64,000 nt of DNA. It comes from Beverwykella pulmonaria. Lineage: Eukaryota; Ascomycota; Dothideomycetes; Pleosporales; Melanommataceae. Below, one piece after another: positions 44,037-56,683 of the stretch (the stretch's first letter is position 1; the number at the start of each line of letters is the position of its first letter). The translations under genes and the position numbers were made by a program. The notes below the pieces were generated by a model. The model did no database searches, was not told where the DNA came from, and worked only from the letters and a program-made list of their open reading frames with translations. The DNA is taken from contig BCHH01000009.1 in NCBI GenBank assembly GCA_001599595.1, positions 112,099 through 176,098 on the forward strand, given 5' to 3'.

Positions 44037-45473
44037 TCACTGCTGTGGTCTTCTGGCCGTCCAAATATGTCTACAAGGAGCAAGGGGTCAGCATTGGTTG
44101 GTGACATCAATGAATTGGTATTACAAAGAACCATAGAAGGCTTCACTTACATGTTGTTGTACGCGTGAATCTTCTTGTTACATATCTGTTGCCGCACGGC
44201 TTCAACGAGTGGCTTGACATGCTCGTTCAGATCCCATCGGTTCACTCTTGTGAAGGCTGCGAAGCTGAGTGCGTCTAGGCCCTCGGTTATGCCTAGGTTG
44301 TACCACCTGCCTATCTCCTTTTGATGCGGGTCGTTTGGCCACGAATTATAGGGTGCGCGAATGACAATCTCCTGGATATCAATGAATCCGGCTGTTTGTA
44401 GCATTTGACGGGTTGCATGGTTGTATGCTATTGGGCGTGAAACACGGGCGGTGGCATCTGCCAGGTAGTTGTACCACTTCACCAGTGCGCTATCCGTGGA
44501 AAGAGTGTGGTCGTCACAGCGGGGTTCAAGGTCGATTTCGACGTGCTCTATCCATCCAGAGCCTGGTTTCAAGTGCCTAGCACCACGTTAGCTCAGGGAG
44601 AGGAGGGTACGGCCTATAGATACGTACGTGTAAATTTTCTGGTACAACTCTGGCCAACTCGAAACGCTGCCGCAGGCCATTCGCAAATGGATCAAATCCC
44701 AGGAATCCTCTCCTAGAGACCACGGGCTTTCGTAATCGCGTGGGACACGGAATCGCAGATTTGGGGGGATCCTGAAAATGAGACATGTCAGCGGTGAGCC
44801 GATTTGCGCAGAAATGGGTGGCACTACTTCTCCGGCTGAATATTCACTAGGTCTAAGCCAAGAACCTGAGGGAATCAACAGTCAGCTCTCCGGCCAGAAA
44901 CGGCTACAACAGGAATTCGACGATGCATACTTCGGCGTTTAAATATTTACTGCACACGAGACGGGTTAGTATGGAGAGTGTGCACTGTAGGGCACGGAAT
45001 GCGACTTACTCTGCCATGTCAATCGACCAGATACCGGTCCCACAGCCTAGATCGAGGATGCGGGGCTCAACTCGCGGCATCGGCGCCTGATGCAGCTGGT
45101 CTCTCCGCGCGACCATGAACAACTTGTGATAAATGTCCATTCGGTCCTTCTCTGGTTCATCGCACGGGTACCTTTCCAATGGAGAGACTAGGTCAGCATA
45201 GTTTTATAATGACATACATAGGCTCTAGAAATTGCATACATGTATATGCTGAAACAAGTTAGCAGAGGCCAGAAACTGCGATTGAGATGTCAAGCTCACC
45301 CGCGACGGAATGCATGATACTGCCGGCCGTTTTCTTGGTAGTTGCTCTGCGCTGGTTGGGCAAGTCCTGGAGAGGGTCAGTCGCTGATGGCGAAATTTCG
45401 GCCGCGATGTGTGGGCAGAGGTCGCACAGAGCGGGGCGAGGCTGGACGCACCATTCGATGCCATCGTGACCAT
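44037..45473 (-). CDS. LaeA-like SAM-dependent methyltransferase, nine exons
   Basis: Exons on the minus strand: 45473-45452, 45366-45300, 45248-45240 (9 nt), 45171-45010, 44949-44931, 44865-44828, 44771-44628, 44576-44151, 44070-44037, 306 residues in all. Every internal junction restores a continuous family sequence: [17 protein letters not shown], then [16 protein letters not shown] (SAM motif I, residues 71-86), [58 protein letters not shown], and the C-terminal [10 protein letters not shown]. It belongs to the broad LaeA/class-I methyltransferase family. LaeA itself is a nuclear regulator of secondary metabolism, but most paralogues have unknown targets. The first exon is the weak point: an in-frame stop upstream forces an intron, and donor GTGCGT at 45451 is my best choice. 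Confidence 0.85.
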
Positions 45474-48400
45474 TTCTCAGAAACGGGTCGCACGCGTTCA
45501 CGAAGCGAAAAGCAGAACCGCGTTATGTTAGGTCCAAAGTCGACTTGACGGGTCGAGAGCTGTGGTTGCGGGGGTGCTGGCGGCGACGATGGTCATGAGA
45601 CGTCGTGCAGTCGGTTCAGGCGAGAACTCGTTGACGTCGCGGCGGGTAGCAGCGAAGACGTGCGGTCGGCGTCGTGGGCGAGCGAGGTGGTGGCGGCGTG
45701 GTGGGTGGACAGAGGCAGGAGAGCGAGCGGACAAGATGAGCTCGACGGGTGGGGAGTGTGGTTTTATTAGTTGGTTGGAGAGGCTTGGGCCTTCCAAGGT
45801 TCGGGACGGCCACGGCGTTGCTGGGAAGGGCACTTGGAGCCAGGAGCTAGCGCCTGCGTCCCACGGACGGCTCTCAGGGATCAAAAGAAACGCCCCCTGT
45901 CCGGGGCGGATGGGCGATGCGACAAGCCCATCCCAGACGTCCTGCACCGAACCACTGCATTAACAGGGCTGCTATTAATTTTTCGGCCTCTCTACGCGGC
46001 CTGCAACCCCAGGAAGGTTAGCCCCGCGCCCATCCACTCAGCGGCGGCGCCTGCAAGGAGAAAGGGCCTAGCCGTGCGAGCTGTTCCCATCTCCCATATT
46101 CTCGGGATTTTCGTGCACGGATCCAGCCAGCCTGTTCTGGTTCCCACCACTCGGTAGCTCTATCGCCCCCCCTCCCTCACCCCCCTCTCCCCTCACCACA
46201 CCTAATGCCTCTATGTGCTACTGCGTTTAGAGACACACGCGATGCATCCTTGCTGCCGCGATATGGATAGGGCGCGCTGTTCCTGTTTTTACCGCGTCCC
46301 TATGCCCGTGTGGTGCGCAGACAACGACAGATGACAGCGCCAGCGGCATCCACCATCCACGCGCTACTCTACCCAGAATTTAATTACCTCTACGTCCACC
46401 GAGCACAGTGATGAATAGATGACGGTCTCTTTCCCCGAAGATAAATCGCCGAACTTGTGATTACCTCCTCCCTATGCCCGCCGACCAACCTGGTTCTGCC
46501 CCCAGCTAGCTGGGCAGCCGTCCAAGTTTGCCTTTGGTTTTTTCACCCCTCCCGTCAACCTTGACCGACACGGCGTTCACTGCTCACCACATGTGCGCCG
46601 CGGCAGGGTGCTTGCGTTCCATGCTCGTGGTGTGTGGATCCCGTGGGCGTATTTGGACGAATCAGACGGGCCGTGGAGCCCTTTCAATGTGTTTCGAGAG
46701 ACCCGTCGTTGGCCCGTCTGACGCCACTCACAACGACACCTTGGACGCTTTTTGCTCCTTGGCCGACATCTAGGCTGGAGCGTCTCCTGATGGATGTGCA
46801 GTAATCTCTTTGGTTTATGGATTTCCCAATACTTCAGCCTGCCTCACTACGCGCAACAAGGCGTCGGTTCTTAACTTGTGGCTGCTGATGGTCGACGCGT
46901 TATTCTAAAGGACTATCATGAAAATACACCGTATCCTGGGGTTGCAGAGGATCTGGAGTTTGATGCGCCAAGACGCAAGTGTGAACCTGTGCGTCGAATG
47001 CCAACAACGTGTTATGCGGATGATGGGCGCTGCTGCATCTGTGCGATCTTTCTTCCCAGAACCGCGCGCCATTCCTGCCGGACTCGGTAACGGTGGGGCA
47101 CGCAAGGAGCGCTTGTGCGCTCTGCAGCACCCGTTGTCTGCCAGTACGGAGTCGCCTACTGTAATAACAGAGGGTGGGTAGCAGCAGTATCAGAGACCCC
47201 AAAGACGGCCACTAGGTTTGCGGCAGTTGTGGAGTTGAACGACGCCATGGACCTCGGCGGCATGAGATTGGTTTGCCCTCTGTTCGCCCAAATCACGGGA
47301 AGTAGACCTGCTTCGTCGCTTAACACGCATGTGGACGCCGAGGAGGATTTGTCGCGCAATTCACGTCCTGTTTGGCAGCACGAGGCATTGGCCATGCAAG
47401 CCTATCAACAAACTCCCACGAGGCAGTTTCATGGCGCGCGCATCTCGTTTCCAGCTTCATCAGGGTGCGCTGCACGACAGCCGCATCACTGACAGCGGAA
47501 CGCCCAGTATTATTTTGCGAACTGGCGAAGTTCAAGGTGTGCTCATTCAGTCATGATGGCGATGGCAGCAATCCCATGTGGCTGGTTCTCTCGGACTGGA
47601 TGATGGACCATGCTCTCTCTAGCTGCCGCTCAACACGTCCGGTTTGCCAGACGTGGACCGTGTTCAATTCCACACCGACCGATCGCAGGCAATGCGTCGC
47701 AGAGCTGCAACCCGCATGATGACGCAGACAAGTCTGGCAGATAGGTGCTTGCAGCGTCTTTGCTGGCTGGTGAAGTCGCAGCACCTGACCCAGCGCTCGG
47801 GAAGCGGATCGACGTGACTGCAGAGCTCGCGAAAACACAGAACGGCAGAAAGCAAGTTTGACGCATATGGCATGGTTCGCGGCAGGACGCTAGGTACTTG
47901 TGATACGATTTCCCCTGATTCTGGACGACAGCAGAGGCCGTTCGGAGAACCCCGAGCAGGGCCGCAGAAAGGATGCAAGCGGCGGACATGGCAGTGGGCG
48001 ATGAGAGAGAGTGCGGGGCGCTGCAAGGAAGACAAATTTGATGTGAAACATGGCGGTCGGCAAAAGGTTCTTTCTCGGCCTCAACCGCGTTATCGGGTCG
48101 TCGACCGCTTTGCTGGGATCATTGATGCGAGTCGTGGCCAAAGGCAAATAATGGCACTGGCGGCGCCCTCCACAGCTCGCGTATGGGCTCGAGCTTGGAA
48201 TGCGCTTTTTGCGAGGCTAGGGCATCACGACCACCACTGCATGGGCTGTGTGGCAGAACAAGTAGTCACTGGGAGCAGCAAACTAAACCGTGGTCGGTGG
48301 GTAAGCGATAATTGTGACACGGAATGTGATGGCAAGGTTGCTTTGGGAGCATTGCTGGAATCAGCGCGACCCTGAGAAGGAATGGGGCACGTACTACTCT

Positions 48401-50666
48401 CAGCGGCCTCCCTGGCTATATCGGGGTCGCTATCGTCTCATGCGTGATCGTGAAGAGAGGGTGCGGCATAAGCGATTGGGAGTTTGGCGCCTCTGCCGAG
48501 GACTATGCGGACAGGGAGTCGTGGACGCAAGATCAGCGCGCGCTGAGGCGAGGCGGCATCGCGCGTCCGAGCAAAAGAAACATCGGGCTGGAGAGACGTG
48601 TTGGTGGAGGGGGTGGTTGCGGTAGGCGTGGGAGTTCCGAGTTCGGCACTCTTGATAATAATGATGGGCCGCTGACTCAGGCCTTGGCGCGTACCGCCGT
48701 GTCGGTCTTCGCCCTGCCCAGCTAGGCTTCCTGTTCAGTTCACCTCCGAATAACACATTGCCCTCTCGCAGCCATTGCATGCGCGGCGGGCTTCTCTGCC
48801 GTCTGTAGCGGTGAATCCCCGGCGCAGTGGCTCCAGCACCACCTCCAAGACACAGTATGTCTAGGAAGCTCCCGCGCCGCACCGCGCCGCAAGAGCAGAG
48901 TGCGCATGGGGCACGGCGGCCAGTCAGTGAAGGGCACGACATCGCGCTTGGAGCTCTGCTCGAATTCCCTGACTGGCGGTGTGCAGGCTACTACGTGGGT
49001 CGAGATACCGGCCGGCCAGGTGTTTGCATTGGGCACTACTGACGGCCGCAGTCAGGTGTGGACAAAGCGGCTCAAATCAGCAGCAACCATGCCGTTCCCC
49101 ACGCTTCTGCCGCCGCACACAGAGCCACCCACGTCCCGGCAACTTGGTCCCTCTCATGCCCTCTGTCGTCAGAGGAGTTGTTTGACAGCAACACCCGAAT
49201 CAAGACAGTCCAGAATCTTGGAAAAGCATCCAGTCCTACTGGGACGTTGGACCCCCGTCCGTGCTTCTCCGCTGCATCCCAGGCTAGACTAGGGGCTTCA
49301 GACTACCCAGTCCTCAACATGCCGCCAGGCGCGTGCATACATTATCTAAAGGCCGGACGAGGCGCTCGATCTGCACCACGAAATAGAGACTGTTGAAAAG
49401 CAGCACGACCCAGAGGAACGGATGATCGACGACAGCAGCACTCACAACTGTCAGGCCGACACCTGCATAATGACAAAGAGCCAGCAAATTCAAAGTGTTC
49501 CATCGGGTCCCTAGTGTGCAGAACAGGATGCGCTGTTGTCTCTGCTGGTGAGCTGCAAGAGTTACCGAAGCACCTTATGTTATTGATAGGGCGCATCAGT
49601 AATGAGTGCCGAACAGACCTTACCAGGCCGTCCAAGCAGAGATGCGAAGGCTCGGAACCTCCGACATATCGTCGATCACTCACAGTAGTCGAAGAATCAC
49701 CCCACTCGAGGCCTTTTTAGGAAGCTGCAGGCAAATAGGGCGCACTTTTTGGGTAGCAAATGATTCAGGACCCGCCAAGAACGGCCTGCTGCAGGATGCT
49801 AAACGTCCAGCAACCTAGGTGCATCAAATCACTGGCTTTCTACCGCCGTCAATTTGGAGCTGAATCCTCAATTGGAGCTGCATGTCGCGAGACGGGTGTA
49901 TGAAAGAGCCCATGGCATGACTGGATGAATCTTGAGTCAACGCTTGGTTTGGCCTACGTGCCTCCTGAATCGCTCCAGAACGCATCCACCTTTTTTGTCT
50001 TCCACGCTGGACTCATTTCATGAAGCTTACTTGTAGTTCTTGCTCCAGTCGCGTTCAGTCTCCAGCTCCTGGTCTTCCGGAACCCCGAACGCCAATCCGT
50101 GAACCTGCGCTAGACGAAGCTACAGGGACATAGGAACAACCTTGCGCTTCCATGTTTCTAGAACATCTTTTCGAGGCTGTTGTTGAGCGCATGCAGCCTC
50201 TAAGGTTTCGTACCTTCGCATATACGGAAGTTTAGGTACGCTTAGAGCAGGAATTGAATGCACTAGTGGTTCCCACCACTAGACTCGGCGTTACTGCATA
50301 TTGCGAATGGCAGGTTAGCTTCCGCGGAGCGAAGTCTCGGAGAGATTCTCAAGCTAGCGGACTTCTACTCTCGGGTCACAGTTTCCCCTCGACAGCAGTG
50401 CCAATTGGTCATTGAATAGCAGGAAACCTTCCTCCTTGTCGGTACTCATGTTCTTGGAAAACGTGATTCTATGATCTCAACTGAAATGGTATAAGTATCC
50501 TCGGCGCAACGTCTCCCCTAGAAATTATGTTTCATAAATTTATTTCTGTCTCCGTAAACACTTGCAGCGAAGCCAGTATCTTCATCCATCCACCAATCAA
50601 CTCCACTACTCCAATGGGCTGTTCCACTGTCCGCCCAATCAATCAACTGCTGCCTCCAAGCTGTCA
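45474..50666. other. Long stretch without a supportable gene
   Basis: About 5.2 kb. Much of it is GC-rich (45.5-49.8 kb) with overlapping open frames on both strands, none recognisable. A loosely repeated pair of segments is seen (near 48338-48368 and 48938-48972, both reading like TTGGGAGCATTGCTGGAATC / TTGGAGCTCTGCTCGAATTC). It could be an old degraded region, long untranslated transcripts or lineage-specific sequence. Confidence 0.4.
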
Positions 50667-52134
50667 TCACCCTTTCCAGGCCCATTTCGTTTGCAGCCAT
50701 CTCAATACATACACTAGCCCCACAAGAACGGGTACCTCAATCAATGGGCCCACCGTACTCGCGAGTGCCTGTCCACTCCCTGCGCCATAAACAGCCACCA
50801 CAACGGCGATGGCGAGCTCGAAGTTGTTACTTGCAGCCGTAAAACTTTGGGTACAGCTGATCTTGTACCCAAACCCCATTTTTCTGCAGAACCAAACGGT
50901 ACTTGTAAAGATGACTAAAAAGTACACGATGAGTGGGGCGCACACCCGCAGCACATCCGTAATCTGTCGCGCAACATGAGCCCCCTGACTCGCAAACAGC
51001 ACGATAATAGTATACAGCAACCCGATCAGCGACCAAGGCGCTATGTACCGAATGAACCGCCTCTGGTACGTTTGCTCCCCTAGTAGTCTGATGAGCACCA
51101 GTCTTGTCACTACCGCTGCACCAAGCGGGATGCCGAGAAAGACGCCGACACTCTGCGAAACCTTGCTGTACGACACAGTAGTCTTGCCGCAGTGGCTGAC
51201 GATTTGGATGTAGAAGACGGCAAACGGCGCAAACAACACGATTTGCAGGATTGAATTGAAGGCTACAAGCACGGCACAGTAGTCGCCGTCGCCTCCTGCG
51301 AGATCTGTCCAGATCAGCACCATGGCGATGCACCGAGCGATGCCGACAAATATCAAGCCTTCTCGGAGATCTTGGCGGTCCGGGAGGAAGGCCCAGGCCA
51401 GTGCCACCATGAAGAGTGGTGCGATGATCCAGTTTAGTATGAAGGAGATGGCGATTTGTATCCATATCGCGCGGTGGCTGAAGAGTATATGCAGGGTCTC
51501 GTATCGTACTTTGCAAAGGATCGGGTACATCATAACGAGGAGGCCAATAGCTGCATGATGTTAGCTTTGATCTTTAAAAAGCGGGTATGGAACCGAGAAG
51601 CAAGCCATCTGCATGGAACTACGAAAACGGAACCAAACAAGTAAAGTAAAGCAAACTGATGAACGTCGTTGTTCTAAAGCCAGGTTCTTAAGGAAACATG
51701 CAGTCGAATTCGTGAAGGTGGATCAAAAATCATCTGTTGCGCCGGCTTCAAAAAGACTTCGGAATAGCACACTTACCGATTGGTATACTAACGCCAACAA
51801 ACTCCCCTTTTTGGAGTGCTGGGCCCGTAGAAGACACAGTGTTTCCCAGGATGATCCCAATCGCCATAGCCAGGATGATCCACAGCACGAGGAATCGATC
51901 CAGGAACGAAAGTCCCTTTAGAGGCGGGAGAGGAGGGCGCTCCTGTTCACGTCCATTCTCTAGGGGATACCGAGTCAGTCTCGGCGTATATGAGCTGGAG
52001 TCGATCATTTCTTAATACTTACCGGTAGTATTTTCACCGCTCGCTGGAAGCCCCTTCTCGATGTCTTCCGACCTCAAGCGGTCTCCCATATCGCCATTCT
52101 CCTCTGGTATCACTCGGTGCTCGATGGTGTCCAT
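50667..52134 (-). CDS. ACR3: ACR3-family arsenite efflux permease
   Basis: Three exons (52134-52023, 51959-51777, 51550-50667) give 392 residues. The second intron, 226 bp, is much longer than its neighbours in the window. The protein has about 10 transmembrane helices of the bile/arsenite/riboflavin transporter fold. GIARCIAMVLIW contains the conserved cysteine (about residue 172) needed for arsenite transport in ACR3 proteins. FTAASNNFELAIAV is the second signature, and the last helix ends in VGLVYVLRWLQTKWAW. It would pump As(III) across the plasma membrane or into the vacuole. The N-terminal 60 residues are soluble and acidic. No arsenate reductase or regulator gene is seen beside it. Upstream are a CCAAT box (about 52223) and a 9-bp inverted repeat (52309-52333). 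Confidence 0.93.
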
Positions 52135-55100
52135 TGTTTATAATTTGGTGTTCTTGATAATATGGACTTTCGTTTACTGCGGCGAACCATTTTTATGTCG
52201 GTGGTTGTAGAGATTCGGTTGGCCAATCAGAGAAGAGCAGTATGTCACTGTCGCCAAGATGCTAACGTGCACTAAAAAATTTCAGGAAAGGAAACAGACC
52301 CTCGCGTCGGAATGTCATTCCGAGTGACATTCCAACGCTTTTGCAAGATATATGCTTGGGCTTAAAAATGTTGAAGATGTATGGGATTTGAGTAATATCT
52401 GGTATTAATATCTTAATTATAGAGCCTCTAGAAAAGGATGAGAATCAAAACATATTGTAAGTGCACGTTACAAGCTTGTTGTGATGGGATAGATCCCATG
52501 CATGTGCCCACGTGTGGGCTTGAGTGTGGCGCAATGGCGCAAGTGTGTTTTCCATGCATAAATACCGACTACGCAAGCTGAATCGTGCTGATTCAACTTG
52601 TGCATGCCTTTTGGCTCAGTGGTTTAGTGCATGTAGTCGTGCCGATGATCTGGTGGATCTAAACCCTTACACTTGTAGCACAGCAAACGGTCTAGAGATT
52701 TTGATGATATAGTAGTCGAGTATGTCGTATGGGTTAGTACACCATTGGTATGCAATGCATCGTAACAGGTGCAGTGGGCTTGCTGTCTCTAGCTTTCTCC
52801 TCCTCCTGGAACTCCTTCTTAGATCCCTACCCAACCTCGTGTTAACGAACCTGCGAATAAGCTTGCATTAGCTAGGCACAGGTTAATAAAACTAGCTGCT
52901 CAAAGTATGCATTCTAGTTCTCTAGAATTTACCTAGGCACTGCTCAGCCTGTCACATACGTAGAATTCCATCCCTAACATAACACTAGACGCACGATATC
53001 AATACTCAGTGGCTAGCTAGAGATTATGAGGATGTCTAGTCTGCATTAGTATATAATCTCTGTTCACAAGCTTAGCTGTCTAAGTGTTGTTGCTTGTGAA
53101 TTGGCAATTCAACTCACGATTCCCAGGAAGTCGACGTCCGGTTCGCGTGGTTTTCTTGTCGGTGATGTTATAATCATCTATGTTACTATCTTGCTTAATA
53201 GCTAGAGTTGCGATTTAAAGCTTCCTAAAGCGTTGTGGTTGATCTACCTCGTAGATACTTTACCTTATCTTGGTGCTTTTTTTTTCGTTCAGTGATTAAT
53301 CAGACCTACACTAGTGCAAGATTGAGCTTCCGTTTTGGTTGACACTGGTCCGTGGTCCTTCAACAGGCATACCCATATCCATTCACTCCATTGCCTCGTA
53401 AGTGCGCTTCTTATAGCCATGTCACATTGCATTCACCCTCCTGCAAAACACCATTCGCATAAACACCCGATATCAAAGGTGACGGAACGCCAGTGAGCGC
53501 TCCCAAACCCCGTATACGCCCGTCACCATGGACCCTAGCCTGGGTAGACGTTCTCGTCGCCAGAACCAACACGCCGCAACCACCGTTGCTCATAGACCCA
53601 GCTTCATCACAATTCAGAGACGCCAAAAGTTTAAGGCAGTCGCTCCAAGAGCTGTAAAATTCCAATAATGGCTTTAATCCCGGAATGGGTCAAGTCATGC
53701 TTGATGTATGGGCAGTGCACAGAGAAGAATAGAGTTAATTTCTCGCCCAGTTCAACAGATAATATGAAAAAGCTCTAGTGTAGTATCACCAAGAATTCAC
53801 TACCGAGCACAGGTTCAGGTACACAGCCAAAATAAGCACCATGTGGAGTACCGAAGAGGAAAAGATGTATTGGCACCAAGGCTAGCGGAGCCATCAACAC
53901 AGCGTCAAAATGGCACTTCAGCAGTTTTCATTGAGTACAAAGTGGGAAGGAACTGTCAAGGTATCAGATAAATTGTTTTTCAAGTGTCATCGAGCACCAA
54001 AGCGAGCACTAGCAAGCTTTCATTGTTCTCCCATAAGCGCAATCTCGGCTACACCATCGTTTTAACTACATGACAGCCATCACAGCTTTTGCATCTCTCA
54101 TCACTGTTGTATATTTTCTCCACATTCCACGGACTGGAGTGTATGATCCCAAAGATCACCATAGCTTGCCGCTTTTCAGAGCAGGTTATTTTAACTCTAT
54201 TGAACAGTAGGCCAATATAAAAAAGTAGATAGTCAACAATCAGATCTCAAAGAACGTTGTCAAGCTAGCACGTATGGTGATACCTACGTCTAAACCAAAA
54301 ACTGACGCCATACCACCAGCTTCATGAGCCTTTGGAAGATTGAGAGGCGACACACAATAGGCGGTTCAAGAACCTTCGGAAAGGCTCCAGACAATCGGGG
54401 TGATAAATAGTAAACAAGAAGGCGGAGGCGGAGGCTGAGACAGCTAAGAAAATAACGTCTACATAATCGACGAGATCTTTTCGTCAAGACCATTACTGCG
54501 GTGGATCTCCATCAGATTGTCGCACTCATCTGCCGGCCTGCCAAGCTCTGATCTATACATATCTACAACTGCAATGTAGTATCGTATTTTGGGCTTCCTG
54601 CATGACCTGATCCGGCATCTCCATTCTGACTTCTCTGGTTCCGACCCTTCACTCCTGCATCATGTACACAAATTGCCGGGATTAAGAGCGAAAGAGCTAA
54701 CACTCATAAAGGTACCAAAGGTCAAGGCTACGATATACTTCTTTCCACATTGTTCTAACTACAACAAAACTTACAAGAAGAAATGCCCTGGAGGCTCTCG
54801 CATGGTGTTGCTTTTATCTTTGAGCTGACAGTCATGTCGACTTTTCTAGGTTTGCTATTTTGCTCGAAAGAACGCGGCATGCATTGCGGTTCCAAACTAC
54901 AGAAAACAGTAATGCCAATTGATGTGCGGTCGTATACATTACAGCGTTGGTTGTTGTTGAAGGGGGCTTAGAGTACCAACCTCTTGCAATTCGATACTTC
55001 CCACTCCTTGTCCTATGAGCGTGGTGTAGAGCTCTGTAGTTCATTTCCAGCAATAAAGCATTGTGCATACTCTATTGGTGAAGAATATTACAGACATAGT

Positions 55101-55969
55101 AGAGCGGATATGGACCCAAGACAACGATTGTTGTGAGCAGAATGTTGTGCCGGATCAAGACATAACAGAGCGGAGTCGTCTCGCTGGTCGTTCATTCATC
55201 GGCATTGCAACTAGTTTGTGTACGTTGTGTAGCTCCAGAGTTGTGAGTAATTTGCAGAGAGTTCATGCAGTGAATAGTAAGCGCCCCACGGCTTTCAGTG
55301 AATATGAGATTCACGCGTGTTAGAGTATCACAATGGTCATCTGAAGATTCTACCAGGACTTTTCCCTCCATTACAAACGCACAACAGGATACGATGTGCC
55401 ATAAAGATTGGCACTTTATCCGACAACTCTGAACCCGAATCAGCCAAAAGATCTACCCCGCGTCACAAGAGCAAACACGTTCGCGAGGGGTTCCTGCATC
55501 TCCGTTGCGCGCGCAATCTTGCTTTCCTCGGCGTCCGTGCGGTCACACGATGTATTTGTGTCTCCTGTGGATCGCGTGAGATTCTCAGATCGGCGTTATC
55601 CGTACGACGCATAGAGCTACACATGAACCTCCTCTTCTTTTGTTAAAAAGACACTTTATTCTACCATTGATGATGAGCTATTTCGACTTGTTTGCTCAGC
55701 TGCCTTTGAGGAGTACGAATCACGCACCTTGCGCAATACAACAGTTTATCGGACCTTGATTGCGCAACGTACTATCTGCAACGTGCTCGAAGCGTTTACC
55801 AAAAAATACTGAGGGGTCTTGTGAGAGCTCGTGCCATCGAACGACACGAATTCAAAATTCGCATGCTGGTGTCGAGATACACACAACCCTTAATCTTTTA
55901 CTACTGGTATATAATCCTCCCAGAGCAAGCACTCCTGAGGTTGGCAACCTACACGCTTGAAAGAGTTAT
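52135..55969. other. AT-rich gene-poor stretch
   Basis: No supportable gene in 3.8 kb. Around 52500-52710 there is a tRNA-like control region, GGCTCAGTGGTTTAGTG (box A-like) and GGTGGATCTAAACCC (weak box B-like), preceded by a small hairpin, so an old SINE is possible. A minus-strand frame at 53411-53665 (GGCGVLVLATRTS, PLISGVYANGV) looks somewhat protein-like but lacks a proper start. Confidence 0.4.
52309..52333. promoter_or_regulatory. Inverted repeat upstream of ACR3
   Basis: GGAATGTCA and TGACATTCC are perfect 9-bp arms around a 7-bp spacer, about 175 bp upstream of the ACR3 start codon. It could bind a dimeric regulator. It is not the TGATTAATAATCA-type site known for yeast Yap8. Confidence 0.4.
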
Positions 55970-56683
55970 ATGTGGAAGCAACCAACGCACAATATTGCAA
56001 CGATGTCGACCAACGCAACAAACACGGACAATGCAGATGGAGGGTTGGGGCACAGGAACAACAGTCTCGCTATCGCTGTTATTCTGCCTGCGCTCTTCGC
56101 CATTGTTCTTATAATACTAGTCGCAATGTATGACGCCGTGCTTTCCCTACCACTTCTTGTATGGTTAAAATGGTCGTTTGCTAATCTGCATACTGGACGC
56201 AGCTCCTTCCTCATTCCGCGCCTTACCGGCGAAGAATCGCCCACGGCAAGAGAAGAACGACGGCAGAAGAGATTAGCAAGGCTGGATAAGTTTGTCAAGG
56301 CACAGCACTGGGTTGATTGGGCGAAGAAGCAGAGGGACGAGCATCCCGAGACGCCGGCGCCCGTGCATGCACTATGGTAATTATCTTCCCCTCCTCCAAA
56401 GCCCATCCCCAACTTTCCCCAACCCTCATCATATTCACAAGCAGAGCCAATGCTGATTGAGGGGACTGGTAGTGTGATCTGCCTCGAAGAATTTGAAGAC
56501 GCAGCCCAAATACGGGGCCTCGGCTGTCTGCACGTGTTCCATCAAGAGTGTCTAGATGATTGGTTTGGCCGCTGGAACGAATACTGTCCTCTATGCCATC
56601 GGCCGATCATTCAGGGATTGAAGCATCACAAAGAGGGGAGAGAGAGGAGGATGAATCCGCCCGAGGTGGGGTTCTTGGTGTGA
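55970..56683 (+). CDS. RING-H2 membrane protein (probable E3 ligase)
   Basis: Exon 1 (55970-56376) and exon 2 (56473-56683) join in phase 2 across a 96-bp intron to 205 residues; a second ATG at 56003 would give 194. A transmembrane helix lies near residues 35-58 (LAIAVILPALFAIVLIILVA). A basic juxtamembrane segment follows (REERRQKRLARLDKF), then a RING-H2 domain. The first zinc-ligand cysteine codon is split by the intron: TG from exon 1 plus T from exon 2. Splicing yields CVICLEEFED, then GCLHVFHQECLDDWF and CPLCHRP. Simply reading the open frame of exon 2 would show Ser in place of that Cys. This layout is that of small membrane-anchored E3 ligases of the endomembrane system; substrates are unknown. 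Confidence 0.82.

Noticed and set aside
45562..45963. 133-codon plus-strand frame beside the LaeA-like gene
   Set aside because: No recognisable content, and a long frame exists on the opposite strand too.
53411..53665. 84-codon minus-strand frame with a somewhat conserved look
   Set aside because: Starts only with TTG, has no upstream exon I could find, and no family I can name.
56473..56490. RING finger with its first cysteine lost to serine
   Set aside because: The serine is intron sequence; using the acceptor at 56471-56472 restores a cysteine from a split codon.
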